A stretch of 64,000 nucleotides of DNA. Source: Shinisaurus crocodilurus. Its lineage: Eukaryota; Chordata; Lepidosauria; Squamata; Shinisauridae. Shown in pieces: positions 1-12,040 of the stretch. Position 1 is the first letter of the stretch; each line of letters opens with the position of its first letter. The stretch covers positions 139,998,564-140,062,563 of the forward strand of contig CM037880.1 in assembly GCA_021292165.1 (NCBI GenBank), given 5' to 3'. The notes below the pieces were generated by a model. It was given only the letters and a program-made list of their open reading frames with translations, ran no database searches and was not told the origin of the DNA. Both the position numbers and the translations under genes were made by a program.

Positions 1-996
1 GAGTCGAGTCCCGAGTCCCTCCCAAAGCGGCGGGCCATGGAGGGAGCAGGAGGGTCTCCGCGAGAGGAAGAAGAGCTGCCCTTCCTCCCGCGGAGACCCT
101 CCTGCTCCCTCCGTGGGCCGCTGCCGCTGCCGCCCTCACCTCCACCTCCGCCGCCCTCACCTCCACCTCCGCCGCCCTCACCTCCACCTCCGCCGCCCTC
201 ACCTCGCCACCGCCGCCGCCCTCACCGCTGCCGCCGCCCTCGCCACCGCCGCCGCCGCCCTCGCCTCTGCCACCGCTGCCGCCGCCCTCGCCTCTGCCAC
301 CGCTGCCGCCGCCCTCGCCTCTGCCACCGCCGCCGCCGCCCTCGCCTCCACCTCCGCCGCCGCCCTCGCTTCTGCCGCCGCCGCTGCTGCCGCCGCCCTC
401 ACCTCCACCTCCTCCGCCTCCTCCTCCTCCTCCTCCTCCTCCTCCGCCGCCGCCGTCCTCGTCGCCATAGCACACAGCACGCCGTAGCACACAGCACGCC
501 GCCGTCCTCGTCGCCATCGCCGTAGCACACAGCACGCCGCCAGCGCCGTCGCTCTGTTTTTGGCGGGGTTGCTGTGGTTCAAAAACAGAGCGCCGTCGCT
601 AGCGGCGTGACGCGGCATGCCGCGTCACGCCGCTAGCAACGGCGCTCTGTTTTTGAACCACAGCAACCCCGCCAAAAACAGAGCGACGGCGCTGGCGGCG
701 TGACGTGGCGTGCTGTGTGCTACGGCGATGAGGACAGCGGCGGCGGAGGAGGAGGAGGAGGAGGAGGAGGAGGTGAGGGCGGCGGCGGAGGAGGAGGAGG
801 AGGAGGAGGTGGTGAGGGTGGCGGAGGCGGAGGCGAGAGCGGAGGCGAGGGCGGAGGCGGAGGAGTCCTTGGGCTCGAGTCCCGAGTCGAGTCCCGAGTC
901 CCACATAAATTATTGGGACTCGAGTGGGACTCGAGTCAGAGGGGGGACTCAGTCGGACTCACGAGTCGAGTCCCCGAGTCCGAGTCCCCATCCCTG
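1..996. mobile_element. Large fold-back hAT-type element, left end outside window
   Basis: The right end reads, in reverse complement, CAGGGATGGGGACTCGGACT, a hAT-like terminus. Related GAGTCGAGTCCCGAGTCC units occur at position 1 and at 875-990, so the element is a giant inverted repeat whose left tip is cut off by the window edge. The arms are CCT/GCC trinucleotide-rich on the left (110-460) and GGA/GGC-rich on the right (735-870), and the core (533-702) is a near-perfect palindrome. Open frames here on both strands are low-complexity Pro, Arg, Ala or Gly runs and are not genes. Superfamily assignment is by terminus style only, because the left TSD is not visible. Confidence 0.6.
533..702. 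repeat. Near-perfect 170-bp palindrome
   Basis: The two arms are reverse complements around a centre at 617/618 (GCGGCATGCCGC). By eye I see one internal mismatch (AGCGACGG against AGCAACGG). Each arm also contains its own small hairpin, CGCTCTGTTTTTG paired with CAAAAACAGAGCG. The left arm has a local duplication of the unit containing TAGCACACAGCACGCCG at 470-535 that the right arm has only once. Confidence 0.9.
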
Positions 997-1099
997 CTTA
1001 AGGGAGGCGCTGCAACTCTCTCACAAGTGCATATCTGGAGCCAATCCAATATATATCCTTTAAAAACTGTAAATATAATATAGAAGATGGTGAACAATA

Positions 1100-1545
1100 T
1101 GCAATCAAAATCAATCAAGTAGCAGGCTTAGTATTGGCAGAAATGGAAGGAAAGCTGCAGAACATATTAAACACAGCAAACTCAGTTTTTTTTAGAACTA
1201 CAGCCTAAAAATAAATGAGAATAAAACAAAGATGTTAGTGACAACTAAGAAGCCTTCTGTTCCAATGCAGATATATATCAGAAGCATCTTGAGCGACTAC
1301 AAAGAAGTAAATATTCTCAGTGAGCAAGGTAGTAGGATCTAAAGCAGAAATGGAAAGCAGAGCAGTCATGGTGAAACAGACATTTCATAAGAGGGAAAAC
1401 CTGTTGACAGAGTAATATGTGTACCTCTGAAAAGGAAATGTACCAAAAGATACATATGGAGTACAGCTGTATATTGGTGTGAAGCATGGATGACAGTTGA
1501 AATGGAAAAAATGAAACTGGAGGCATTTTAAATGAGGTGCTGGCA
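1100..1545 (+). pseudogene. Degraded LINE reverse-transcriptase C-terminal remnant (RTE-like)
   Basis: Conceptual translation across several frame breaks gives fragments reminiscent of the region after the LINE palm domain: NENKTKMLV near 1215-1240, then HKRENLL near 1387, then a segment around 1455-1545 resembling the YxxxxLYGCExWxxxKxxxxRLEAFExxCW pattern of RTE-type LINEs. Stops and frameshifts are frequent, so it is an old fossil. Clade assignment is inference from this motif only. Confidence 0.5.
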
Positions 1546-1719
1546 GGGTCGGCATCTGGTTGGCATCGTTGGACACCTGTCAAGGGCCACACACCCACAG
1601 GGGACCCACTGTCAACCTCCAGAATCCCCTGGCCCTGATGTTCCTCATCCTTGCTGTCGCTGCCTTTTCAGTTGTCTCCTGAAGCAAGTGAGGAATGACC
1701 GGAGCACTATCTGTTCTGA

Positions 1720-1850
1720 CTGTCAGTGGCTCTTGAGGGTACTTTTTGCATCAGTGCTATCTGAAATTCTTTCTAACTGGAAATGCCAGGGTTTGAACTT
1801 GGGACTATCTATGCACAAAGTATGTGCTCTACAAGTGTACCAAGCCTTAT
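1720..1850 (-). repeat. tRNA-headed SINE fragment, minus strand
   Basis: Read on the minus strand, this stretch contains the head of the SINE seen at 31855-32022: a promoter-like tRNA block (GGTTTGAACTT on the plus strand, the B-box area) followed by a 'ctggaaatgccag' type body. It is diverged and lacks a clear 3' end. Confidence 0.5.
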
Positions 1851-1859
1851 CCAAGATCT

Positions 1860-2999
1860 GTCCAGAAGGAAGGAACAAAGCCCTTGTTGCTGCTGCTGCT
1901 GGTGCTGCCACCATAACCTGAGAACCCATGAAGGGGAGGAGGCTCAATAATATATAACAAAATGTCAGGTTAAAAACAAAGCTGAAATCATGGAGAAGAG
2001 TGAATTGCAGTAGAGACTGAACCCCAACATTTGGGGGGGGAGTCACCCACAGAAGAGTGGACATTTCTGTATGAGCAGGGTTAAGGGGTGGGGGAGTGCC
2101 TAGTGAAAATTAGTAAATCTGTTTGGTTGATCATTTGATTAAAATAATGAATACTTTATTTATTTTCAGTGAATGCCTGGAGACATGCATAAAGTTGTTT
2201 ATGAGTAATTTAAAGATGGAATTGAATGGAGAGTCTGTAGCCATACCAGTCTGTTTGGAATTCTTGTAATGAGAGGTCAGATGTGATGCAACAAGGAACA
2301 CACAAAGAAGAGGAACAGAAGGAGGGATATCCATTTATAAAGGTCAGCAATCAGACTTCTCTTAGTGGGCACATATGTTTCTAGTTTGCTCGTATTTTCG
2401 AAGGACTTGTTCTCACAAGCTTCTGTTTCTCAAATCATAAAAAACTATGGTAATAAGGTATCCGATAAATTGCCTCACTCCAGATTTATTTCCATCATCC
2501 TTTTCCCAGCTCCCCCATTCTGCGTATGCGACAGCAAATCTTCACTTCACATCATCAGTGTAGTTGCAATGTGGGAGAATCACCTTATCGACAAAAAATC
2601 CTGCTCTCCTCACTGCCAAAAACCCCCTCATCCATGATAAGATGATCTTACAATAGCACTTTCAAAGGTAGACAGAATTCCACTCATAATCTTCTTGAAA
2701 TCCATGTTTCATGTAAGCTTGCGACTGGTGGGTGCACTGAACCAGCCATGTCCTTTAACAGGAGTGCCTTTTATTTTGGCAAGTGTGCCTGTGACAAATC
2801 CAACCTTTCTCCCCACCCCTTTTCTGGAAATGTTTCTGAGCAGAGTATCAGGCTGTGATAAGCAGAACCCAAAATCTGCATTCCAGGCTGACTCAATTTT
2901 ATGCTAAGTAGGTACTGTAGAATTAACCTGGAGGATGCATGACCAGGTTCTCCCAGGTTACCAGTTGGTCAGTTTGCTTGTTTCCATTTGGCCCTGGAA
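1860..2999. other. Unassigned intergenic sequence
   Basis: I see no gene here. A short CTG run encodes the apparent poly-Ala at about 1885-1905, and there is a G-run at 2033-2040. The remainder is AT-rich unique-looking sequence. Confidence 0.5.
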
Positions 3000-3090
3000 G
3001 CATAGAATTATAGAATAGTAGAGTTGGAAGGGGCCTATAAGGCCATCGAGTCCAACCCCCTGCTCAGTGCAAGAAAATCTTCAGCCCTAA
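3000..3090 (-). repeat. CR1-type / 5S-SINE tail fragment
   Basis: The stretch from 'catagaattatagaat' through 'gagttggaaggggcc' to 'caaccccctgctcagtgc' matches the tail of the 5S-headed SINE at 37929-38096 in reverse orientation. No 5S-like head is attached, so it may derive from the LINE that donated the tail or from a 5'-truncated SINE. Confidence 0.7.
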
Positions 3091-6000
3091 ATCTTCATTC
3101 AGCAAGCAGTGGGCACCACTTGCGGATGATAATAGGTGGGGCACAAGAGAATTTGCACCCCATTGGATTCTGCCATAATGCCCAGGTGGGCCTCATCCCA
3201 CCCCACTGCCTGAAGGCTACTTTGGTGAGTTATTCTTAGCATCCTGGTAAATTTTAGTTAACTAATTTTTTTGCTTCATTTCATTTTTAAAAGCAACTGA
3301 CTATGTCTGAACTCTCTGTTTGGTTCTTTAATAAATATACACTGAATTGGAAACTGGATTTTATTTCGTTCTTTGCATAGTCGGAAGGTTGGCCCCACTC
3401 ATGGGCTGGGCTGCTTGGCAAACTCCTGGTTTTAAGGAGTTTAAAAGACGCTCTGGAAATTGGAGCCCATCTGTCTCCATATATAAAAGCTAAATGGCTG
3501 GATTCCCACATGTTTAGGTTATGAGTTATTCGATATTAAATGAGAGTTATTAATAATACTTGGGTGATGTCAGCCTGCCTTTGAGGAATATAGACAAAAG
3601 GTATCTTGCAGGGTGTTCTACCTTGCAGGGTTGGAGGTGCAAACATACCGGTTTGTCACAGTGCCATAAACCTCTCATTTCACTCATGTCCAAATTCTAA
3701 TTTCTTTTCTTCATTCTGCTGTTCAGCTTGTCCTTCCCTCTTGGCATTCTGACTACAAATCACCTCTGTTTCCTTCACTAGCTCTACTATATTTTAGTAT
3801 CCTTTCTGTGGCCAGTCTTGCTTCCTTGCTTCTTTGAAGCAGGTTTCCTTTGAATGGTAGATTGATAAAGGCCCTTGTTCAAGATGGCCATGGACCCAAT
3901 CCTCAAGGTACTAAATTAGCAGAAACTCTATTTATTAAAATAGCCTTTGCAAGAACTGCTCTCAGCAGATTGGATCCACACAGGAAGAGAACCTTATACA
4001 TTCATCAGTCTAAAATCCAGTGTTCACCATTTCACACCACTAATAACAGGAGAGGCACAAGCTATTGCTTGACAGGTGCAAGAAAATATGAAGCAAATTA
4101 GTTTTCCTGCTATTACATATTTCAAGTTCTGCTTTTAAGTGTGCAGAAAGAGGTCATGGCCTGAGGCTCTTCAGACACACATAATAGTATAACATGCGGC
4201 TATTCCATTTTTAAAAAACTGATAACATTTGTTTTGCCCAAACCTTCCTAGTGTACAGTGAATTGTCTCCCAAATGAACAAAACAACCCCCTAAGCAATC
4301 AGGCTTGCTCTGAAAACATTCATTTAACTGGCTGTATTATTTATATGCATCAGCAAATTGCTAGATGTTTTAGCAGCCCTTAAGTAAAGCAGCTTGATTT
4401 CATGTTCATTATACTCTTCTGTGAAAGATATTCAGTGCCATGTGTGGCTATTTTTATACATTAATAAGGTGATAATTGTGTCCCTTCAGCTTTTTTTTTT
4501 TTTAATGCTATAAAATAGCTTTATACAATAGAATAAATATTCCATTTTGTCTGCAAAGGCCTATTGGAACAGGAAGATTTTACACAATGTCAGTAGGATT
4601 GAGCATTGCTAAACATAGCCATGGAACCGATCCAAAGTACTGGATCCACTGTTGAAAAGGCTGTCAGACAACCCACAGCCCTCTTAGGGATGGGGCTGGA
4701 AGCAGGAAAGATATATTATTTGGGTTATGCAAGACCCATGAGGCTAGAACCAGCATCTAAAATTTGCTCTGAAGCCCAGAGACAGTCAGTGCCCTTGCTG
4801 CAGTATAAGTTAAAGATGCCTCCCCCATCTCAAAATGTGTAAGGAGGTGTGCTGTAGTATTCTGCTCCAGCTGTAACTTCCAAACAGTGTTCAAGTGTAC
4901 CCTGCATGGCAACCATAAATCTTTGAGAAAACTCATTTTCTGGGTCAGTCTGCTCAAGGGCCATCATGACCTCAATAGATCCATCCTAAAACAGAGATGC
5001 ACATATACCATACTACTAGGAAGAAAATTTCTGCAAAATAGAGAGGGGTTTGAGAGGGACCACTTAGAGAAGATGGAGCATCCTGAAAGAAGGTGACTGC
5101 TGAGACAAGGTGTCTCTCAAAGGCACATGACGCAGGAACCTTTGTTGAAGCAAAGGAGGCCTGGCTCTGGTTAGTGCCTAGATAGGAGAACAACTGGGAA
5201 CTCCATAGCCCACAGTGAGTTCCAGGGGAAATATACATGCAAGCAAGGGGAAATACCTGTATACATGAAATAAATATAGAAATTGCAGAAGGAGCTGACA
5301 TGAGAAGGGGGAAGCTTGAGATGGTAACTACTTGGAGAGGACAAGAAGAAGAAACCAATGGCTGGTTAACTCCATTTTAAATGTACTCTTAACTACATCA
5401 TTGCCACGGCCTTCATGTTTGCACTCATGCCAGTCTGTGCACATGAAAAGCTTCCACTGATGTGGATCATCCTGACACTGTGTTTAGGTAACATGTAAAG
5501 TGATATAGCGCGTGGACAGCTTGGGATATTTCTTCCTTGTGTGGTATGTAAACACAACATAAAGGCAGAACTTACATCCAGACCTGCATGGGAACAACTG
5601 AAGAGGCAGGATCACCCATTTGGGCAAAGTTATGTGGACAGGGATCTTTTGCATTCTCTTTCCACCTGGAACATTTGCATTTTCTCTACAATTTCAGTTT
5701 AAAAGTTTCAAGTACTAGGTTGCAAATTTTGGGGTTAAAGATGCGAAAAGCACATGCACATATGTGAGCATGGGCTACATGACATTCTAGGAAGTGTGAA
5801 GATATTTTCAGCATGCCTAAGAATTTTCTCTGAAGAATGGCCACCTACGTAGATTACTTTATTGTACTTTATTATTTTTACTTTCATTCAGCTAGTGAGG
5901 AAAGGGCAAAGATTTTCCAGTGGTACAGAAACATGAGGAAAAACAAGGAGAAGCTAGTGGGGACAAGCTGAAGGCCTTGTAAAACTGCTGTGGGCCTCCC

Positions 6001-6448
6001 GCTTGGGAACGGACATGCCAATCCAATTTTACCTGTTGTCAAACAAATGGTATGTGATATGCACTCTGGAACAAATACCACTTGTATGTGTAGCTAACAT
6101 TGCCCATGTGATCTGCAGGTGTTTCAGTTTATAACTTTCTCCCCACAGACAGCAGCCAGATTCCCTGACAGATTATGCGCCATGGTTTTTCAGGCTGAAG
6201 AAGAGACATTGTACAGACTCACACAGACCCTGGCTGATGATAAGTGTATTTGTTTTCAGCATTTTATTTTTTTAAAATCAAAGCAAACTCTTCCTTTGTG
6301 TAAATCATCAGGGCAGATGTTCTCAACACTGTTCCTTGGCCTGTGAAAGATGCTGGAGATTTCCATGGTAGCTAGATCATCTCAATATCTGTGCTATGTT
6401 TCTACTAATCCCATTATACCTAATCCCCTTCCCCCACCAACGCGTAGC
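3091..6448. other. Unassigned intergenic sequence, partly unique AT-rich
   Basis: No repeat family or gene is recognised. 4120-4500 is AT-rich, low in CpG and free of repeat hallmarks, with a T-run at 4491-4503, so it could be unique or conserved non-coding DNA. A possible splice-flanked open block at 6150-6243 is treated as a weak finding only. Confidence 0.4.
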
Positions 6449-7196
6449 TGTTGGTGGGAGGACTGTTTGCGCGCGTGGAGGAATGAGAGCTGAGGCTGTT
6501 TTAATTTGAAAACACCTATGGGCTTAAGGCTGGGGGAGGAGCGACGGAGGCCTTTATTAGGCAGCGTTGCTCCACCCTCTGCCTCTTTTCTCAAAGCAGC
6601 TCCCCCCCTCCCTCCCAATTCACAGTGTGGGATTTCTGGTCGCCGGTTGACGGGGCCGAGTAGGAATTTTGGCTCACCATTGCTGATTGGCCTGGTGGTG
6701 GTGTGCGTGTTTCGCCTACTCTGCACTGTGTTCTTGGGTTGGGTGCTTTTTTGTTTTGCGTAGTCCCCTGATTTGGTCACATTGGCGGTAAGTGCGGGTT
6801 TTAGGCAGTGGGGTGAGGTTCGGTGATCATCCCACGGCACCTTTCAGGTGACTGGTGATACCTTAGCCTACCCTGAGCCTAGTTTCATGGCACAGCCAGG
6901 GAGACAGGGTCCGCCTTTGAGGCCAATTCCTCTCACCCGCATGGCGTTTCAGGGCCCCGTGCGGTGACATGGAGGAGGCCTTCTGACACCGTACGGTGTA
7001 AAATTGGGGAGTGGCGAGTTACAGCGCCACACCTCCGATTGGGATGTTTCACCCATTGAAGGGTATACTGGCCGAGAGCCGGTTTAGCTAGCACCCGCAC
7101 TCGTCCCTTCCCAGATCCCCCAATCAATAAATGTGGCCCTTAATTTCACCATCATTCTGTGTCTCGACTCTTATTTCCTCTTTTGCGCGCACAACA
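6449..7196 (+). mobile_element. Probable solo LTR of a retroelement
   Basis: The segment starts TGTTGGTGGG and ends GCGCACAACA, giving TGTT...AACA ends. It is markedly more CpG-rich than its surroundings. A polyadenylation signal AATAAA lies at 7127-7132, about 65 bp from the proposed 3' end, as expected for R-U5. I could not find a convincing 4-6 bp target duplication, and the exact left end is uncertain, so another repeat class is possible. Confidence 0.4.
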
Positions 7197-7569
7197 GTCG
7201 ACCGCTGTAGAGGCTGGCCCAAGACGTTTTGCTGCCTGAGCTGGAATGGCAAATGCACTCACACCACTCCCAAGTCAAGGCGCGTATAACCCAAGCCCAG
7301 CCAAGTTATTTTGGCAGAACATTTCACAAGCACTCCTCCCCCTCCCCTTCCATTCTAAAGACCTTTACTTGGAGGTAGCATCCATTAAAATAAATAGGAT
7401 CAAATAATGAAAGAGTTAACTAATTTAATTTCTTGAATGTAGATTGTGCATGATTATAAGGCTCTGGAGGTGTGGGGGGGGAGTGGTGGAGAACAGGTGA
7501 TGCAGGCAGCTTTTTAGAAATACAACTTTGAAAAAAAGCACCAAGAGGAGAATGTAAAAGGGGGTTACT

Positions 7570-7812
7570 ATTTATTTATTTATTATATTTATACCCGCCT
7601 TTTTTCCTGCAAGGAACCCAAGGCAGCTTACATAATCCTCCTCCTCCTCCTCCTCTCCATTTCATCCTCACAACAACCCTGTGAGGTAGGTTAGGCTGAA
7701 AGTCAGTGACTGGCCCAAAGTCACCCAGTGAGTTTCATGGCTGAGGGGGGGCTAGAACCTGGATCTCCCAAGCCCCAGTCCAACACTCTCACCACTACGC
7801 CACACTGGCTAC
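7570..7812 (-). repeat. tRNA-derived CORE-SINE (MIR-like), minus strand
   Basis: This is the reverse complement of the copy at 54483-54722: tail with ATTT repeats, 'ttcctgcaaggaacccaaggc', a CORE-like block 'actggcccaaagtcacccag', and a tRNA head ending at 'cactacgcc'. A CTC microsatellite-like expansion at 7638-7655 lies in the linker. It is a diverged fossil copy. Confidence 0.8.
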
Positions 7813-7898
7813 AGCTTTGCGTAGAAGCAATTCTCTCCTGAAGACAATGCCGTTACTTATATTTATTTCAAAATGTGGTTTTGATCAGGGCATCCAGT

Positions 7899-8020
7899 GT
7901 GGTGAGTCCCATCCCATCCCATCCCAGCAGAACTGTGCTGGAGTATGCAGATCTGTGGATTAGGCTTGAGGTGCATTTCCATAGCTCAGGAAACAATTGC
8001 ACCAGCATTCATCATCTAGC
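7899..8020 (+). repeat. Left member of an inverted repeat pair
   Basis: This block, including 'gcagaactgtgctggagta' and 'catagctcaggaaacaattg', recurs in inverted orientation at 8830-8940 with about 90% identity by eye. The family is unknown. A spacer of about 800 bp separates the copies. Confidence 0.75.
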
Positions 8021-8829
8021 AGCAACACTTGTGGATGGTGTTTATTCAACAGGAAGTTTTCTTAGGATCAAGTTTTCAGTCTTATTTTTTATTCCTTTCT
8101 GGAGCTCCGTGACATAATTTCAAATAAAACAATGTGACATCTACATGATACATTGTATGAAGAAAAGACATCACATCTTTCTCCTCTGGTTTAAATTTGC
8201 TTGGCTTAGCTTTGCGATCTGGAGAAGAAAAAGAGAGAAGATGCAGGAAAATGACTCATACTATTTGTAAGACTATCCTTCTTCTGGTGAACCATGGATG
8301 TATCAGATAAAATTTGAATCTTTCCTTGAACAGCTCAATAAAAAAAATATTTCTTTAGGTGCTTGTGTTGGAGTTCAACTGGGCAGAACTGATGGACCCA
8401 AACAAAGAAATCAGATGATGGATTCTGATAGTCATGTGATTGTCTGCCAAACATTGTGCTATGAAGCCTTTCTGCTGTCTTCTCCTTTCGTTCCGATTCC
8501 ATTAAATGGTCAAAGAAAGCTTTTGCAAAGATGTTTATATCCTGTTATATCCTGATCCAAAGCATAATTAACTGGAACTAGATCCTATGTTGTTTTTTTT
8601 AATGGAGCATAAGCATGCTTAGGATATTAGCCTTAAGAGCTGCCTCAGTTTCACAGGACTCTTCCTAAATATGTAAATAAAGTTTGAAAAAGGATTCAGG
8701 CTCCAATTCTAAGTGCAGGTAATTTATTTACACACGGGAGTATTAAGCAGGAGCAACTGGTGCCTCAAAAAAGTGGGATACTGCAAGCCTGATCCTCCCT
8801 GCCAAGAGGATCCCCTCAGACCCCCACCA
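8021..8829. other. Unassigned spacer between inverted copies
   Basis: AT-rich sequence without a recognised gene or repeat. Together with the two arms it could be one fold-back element, but no terminal duplications were found. Confidence 0.4.
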
Positions 8830-8940
8830 GCTAGATGATGAATGCAATTGTTTCCTGAGCTATGAAAATGCACCGCAAGCCTAGTCCACAGATCTGTATA
8901 CTCCAGCACAGTTCTGCTGGGATGGGATGGGACTCACCAC
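8830..8940 (-). repeat. Right member of an inverted repeat pair
   Basis: Reverse complement of 7899-8020, ending at 'gggatgggactcaccac'. The number of GGGAT-type units differs (two here against three there). Confidence 0.75.
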
Positions 8941-10640
8941 ACGCCACCACACTCTCTCTCATCTCTACATCTCTACCCATCTCAAGCCTCCTACCCCACC
9001 CCAGATCTACCCATGGAAGCTCCCCACCCCCTTTCCGCCCATGTTGGTTAAATAGAAACTCCACCTTAAGAGGCAGTATATCACTAAATGCAAGTTGCTT
9101 GGGACAGAAAGCAGAATGGCCTGCATGGAAACAGTGCTGAACTAGATGTAGACCTGTGATCCTTCCAAGGCAGAGGTGGAGACACTGGGACCAAACATAA
9201 TGTTGATTATGCAGCACACAAACTAGTGAGTCTCACTAGGGATAAGTGATTTACCCGAGACCACAAACTCGGTAAAATTCACTGGGTGGGTGGAGCTGAC
9301 CCTCCCAAATGTCCCCTTGCCAAAGTTACCACATCTGTGACACTTCCTTTACTGCAATGCCATGTCATGTCATGCTCTGAATTGCTTCTCTGCCACCCTG
9401 GAGACTTCGTATGTTTGCAGAGATGAAAATAAAATAAATTTATGCAGCCCTACAAGAAAAGAAAAGAAATACTGCACACATTACTTCTTCACGTGATGCA
9501 TATATGACTTATGGAATTAACTGCCACAAGCTGTGCTGGCCACTACCCTAGATGGTTTTTTAAAAGGATTAGAGGCTCTTTAGGTTCTGACCGTCAGCTT
9601 AAGGGCATAAATAAATAAATAAATAAATACAAATAAAATAAACCCCTGCAAGTAAAAAGCAATACATATTGATTTTATTATGTTTTCTTAAGAAGATGGC
9701 TTGGTGAGCTGCGTGCACTGAATAAGCTCTCCTATCTGTTACTGAAATTCAACCCCCAACCTGAAATGGCACAATCCCACTGGTTCTGTTCCACGTGACT
9801 CCTTGTTATGGGTAGACAGCTCTGACATTGCTTTGTATATATCTGAGGACTAGAACTTCTTCATTCTGCCTAAGAATTCTACCTTAAGCTTTTTGAAAAC
9901 AAAATATCATGGGTTATTAATTCAGCTCCTACTAGGTAATGAAGAACTTCCAGCCTGTGAAGACTCAGGCCGGAACAAACTGAATTAATGATTTCCAATG
10001 GCTGCATTCAGCAATCTTTATGATACATTTTGTTGTGCTTTCATAGAAGGCCATATTCTTTCCAGGAATTAAAATTAAACTTGAATTGCTGAAGTGGAAT
10101 CTTATGCACATGACTCCCATCTTCCGCACTGCATAAAGAAAAGGGGGGAAATGCAATTCTCAAGTTTTATAAAAAAATTTTTGGGAAAAACTCTGTTTCT
10201 TTGTACAGTTGTTTGCATTTTTCTTTTATCTAACTCAAAGTTCAAGCAATTGTGTCATGTTATATAAGCAGTGCTATAGATTTTTGGCTTTCATGTTTTG
10301 GGTCCTCTGCTAGAGACTTAAAAAAATCAGCAAAAACATATTTACAAAGAACAGTAAATAAAAACAAATAGGCTGTTCTTGTCATAGATGCATACAAAAT
10401 ACAGTGAACATGACAATTAAAATCATGTCTGCAGAATAGTACGTAAATAGCAGCATCAAATTTCCGAAGTCTTGCAGCCCAAGCTTTGTATATATCTCAT
10501 TGTTTACTTGCTTCATGGAGTTAGCAAAAAGTGTCAGCTAGCTAAAACCCTGAACAGAGTTTTCAATTTGAAGCAAAGAATAATGGGATAAAGTTCTGGA
10601 AGGACTTCACTTGGAAGAGCTTGTCAACGAAGCTCGAAGC
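8941..10640. other. Unassigned intergenic sequence with AAAT repeat
   Basis: An AAAT-type simple repeat lies at 9607-9645 and probably marks a decayed SINE or LINE tail. The rest shows no recognised gene or family. Confidence 0.5.
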
Positions 10641-10644
10641 TCTT

Positions 10645-10735
10645 GGGCCGCAATCCTAAATACATTTGCTAGGGAGAGCCCTCTTGAACCCAGTGGAACT
10701 TACTTTCAAGTAAACAGCCTTGAGACTTGCATTAC
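10645..10735. repeat. Decayed short palindromic MITE (CAATCCTA family)
   Basis: 'gccgcaatcctaaatac' followed by 'cccagtggaacttac' matches the better copy at 13764-13852. Its right half is eroded. Confidence 0.45.
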
Positions 10736-10890
10736 CTATTGACTGATTGATTGATTGAATTACAAGTATTTCTAAACTGCGTACATCTAGAGATTTCAAA
10801 CTGGTGTACACAAATCATAAAACAAATCTCATAAAAATATAAAACCAATACATGGAATCAATAACTGTATATAGATATGTATAAGAATAA
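10736..10890 (-). repeat. LINE 3'-UTR fragment (CR1/L2 group)
   Basis: A GATT tetramer run followed by 'tttctaaactgcgtacatc' and an AT-rich 'ataaaacaaatctcataaaa' stretch is typical of reversed CR1/L2 3' ends, similar in style to 24899-25140 and 62703-62960 here. No coding part remains. Confidence 0.45.
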
Positions 10891-11514
10891 AATACATGGT
10901 AGGCTAATCTAATGGTAGGCATGTCTAATTGCAGGGAAACGATCTTTCCAGTAAGCCCTGTTCAGGAGTTTGCACGCTGGCCCCATTCCCTACATCTCTG
11001 GATGCGCCGCCACCGCCACCGCCCCCCTCAGTTCAGATCTTGCCACGTTGAATCGGCAAAGTCTGAAAAGGAGTTCTACACTTGTCCTTGCTTGAATATG
11101 GGTAGAGCTTTAGTCAAGATCAGGAACCTTGATAAGGCAGGGTTTGCCACTGCACAGAGAGTTCTACTCGCATCCAAGTGAATGCGAGTAGAACTCCCTT
11201 TCAGTTTACCTATCCAATGCAGCAAGATCTGAACTAGGGGTGGGTGGGGCGGGGCTGGCACACCAGGAGATGTAGGGGGCAGGGGCAGTGTGTATGGTGC
11301 TGCTGACCCTCTACCCACTTAAAACCCTCAAGCGTTCAAGCAAATGCACAAACAGGGCTATAGTCGGAGCCCCCATGCTAGATGCTGTGTCTGAACAACT
11401 GCCAAGTTGACCTCAGGTCTGTGTGATACTACCATGAGGGCCTCACCAGATGATCTCAGGGATTGAATGGGTCTATAGAGGAGAAAGAAGTATCTCAGAT
11501 AACCAGGTCCCAAG

Positions 11515-11953
11515 TAGGGATGTATGAGACATTTGTTTCAGTCCATTTTTGACCAGGATTTATCCAGTTCACACCTTTCAGACCAAACAGGGAATCATAC
11601 GCAATCTGCAGCTGAAGTCTGTACATTTTTGAGCTTGCAATGTGATTTATAGATCCCCCCAAAATGTGTTCAATAGCACATGTACATTTTAAAAATGCAC
11701 ATGAAATAATGCATACTTTTGAAAAACACACATAAATACACTTTAATCAATGGGAGAAGAATGCGTACATTTGAAAGATGCACACAATTCATGCGTACAT
11801 TTGGAAAAATACACAGGAAAATATGCATGGATTTTCACGCAAAGAGAAAAAAATAAAGCATGAAATCTGATACGGACTCTCATCGGAACGAGCTTGAAGA
11901 CAGAATTCAGAGAACATCGGTAAGCTCAGGTTTTGCTGATTCATACATCCCTA
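11515..11953. mobile_element. hAT MITE, TAGGGATGTATGA termini
   Basis: Terminal inverted repeats are TAGGGATGTATGA and TCATACATCCCTA. A perfect 8-bp TSD GTCCCAAG flanks it at 11507-11514 and 11954-11961. The interior contains several diverged copies of a 'gcgtacattt(g)aaa' motif and no transposase. A second copy in the opposite orientation is at 26964-27484. Confidence 0.9.
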
Positions 11954-12040
11954 GTCCCAAGTTGTTTAGGGCTTTAGATATCTCTGTTTTTGGGTTTGTT
12001 TTTTCTTACAATATAGAATCTGTACTTTGCTAGTGCTGCC

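Noticed and set aside
37..1083. Several 100-160-codon frames on both strands
   Set aside because: They are translations of CCT/GCC/GGA trinucleotide repeats in a palindromic transposon, with no domain.
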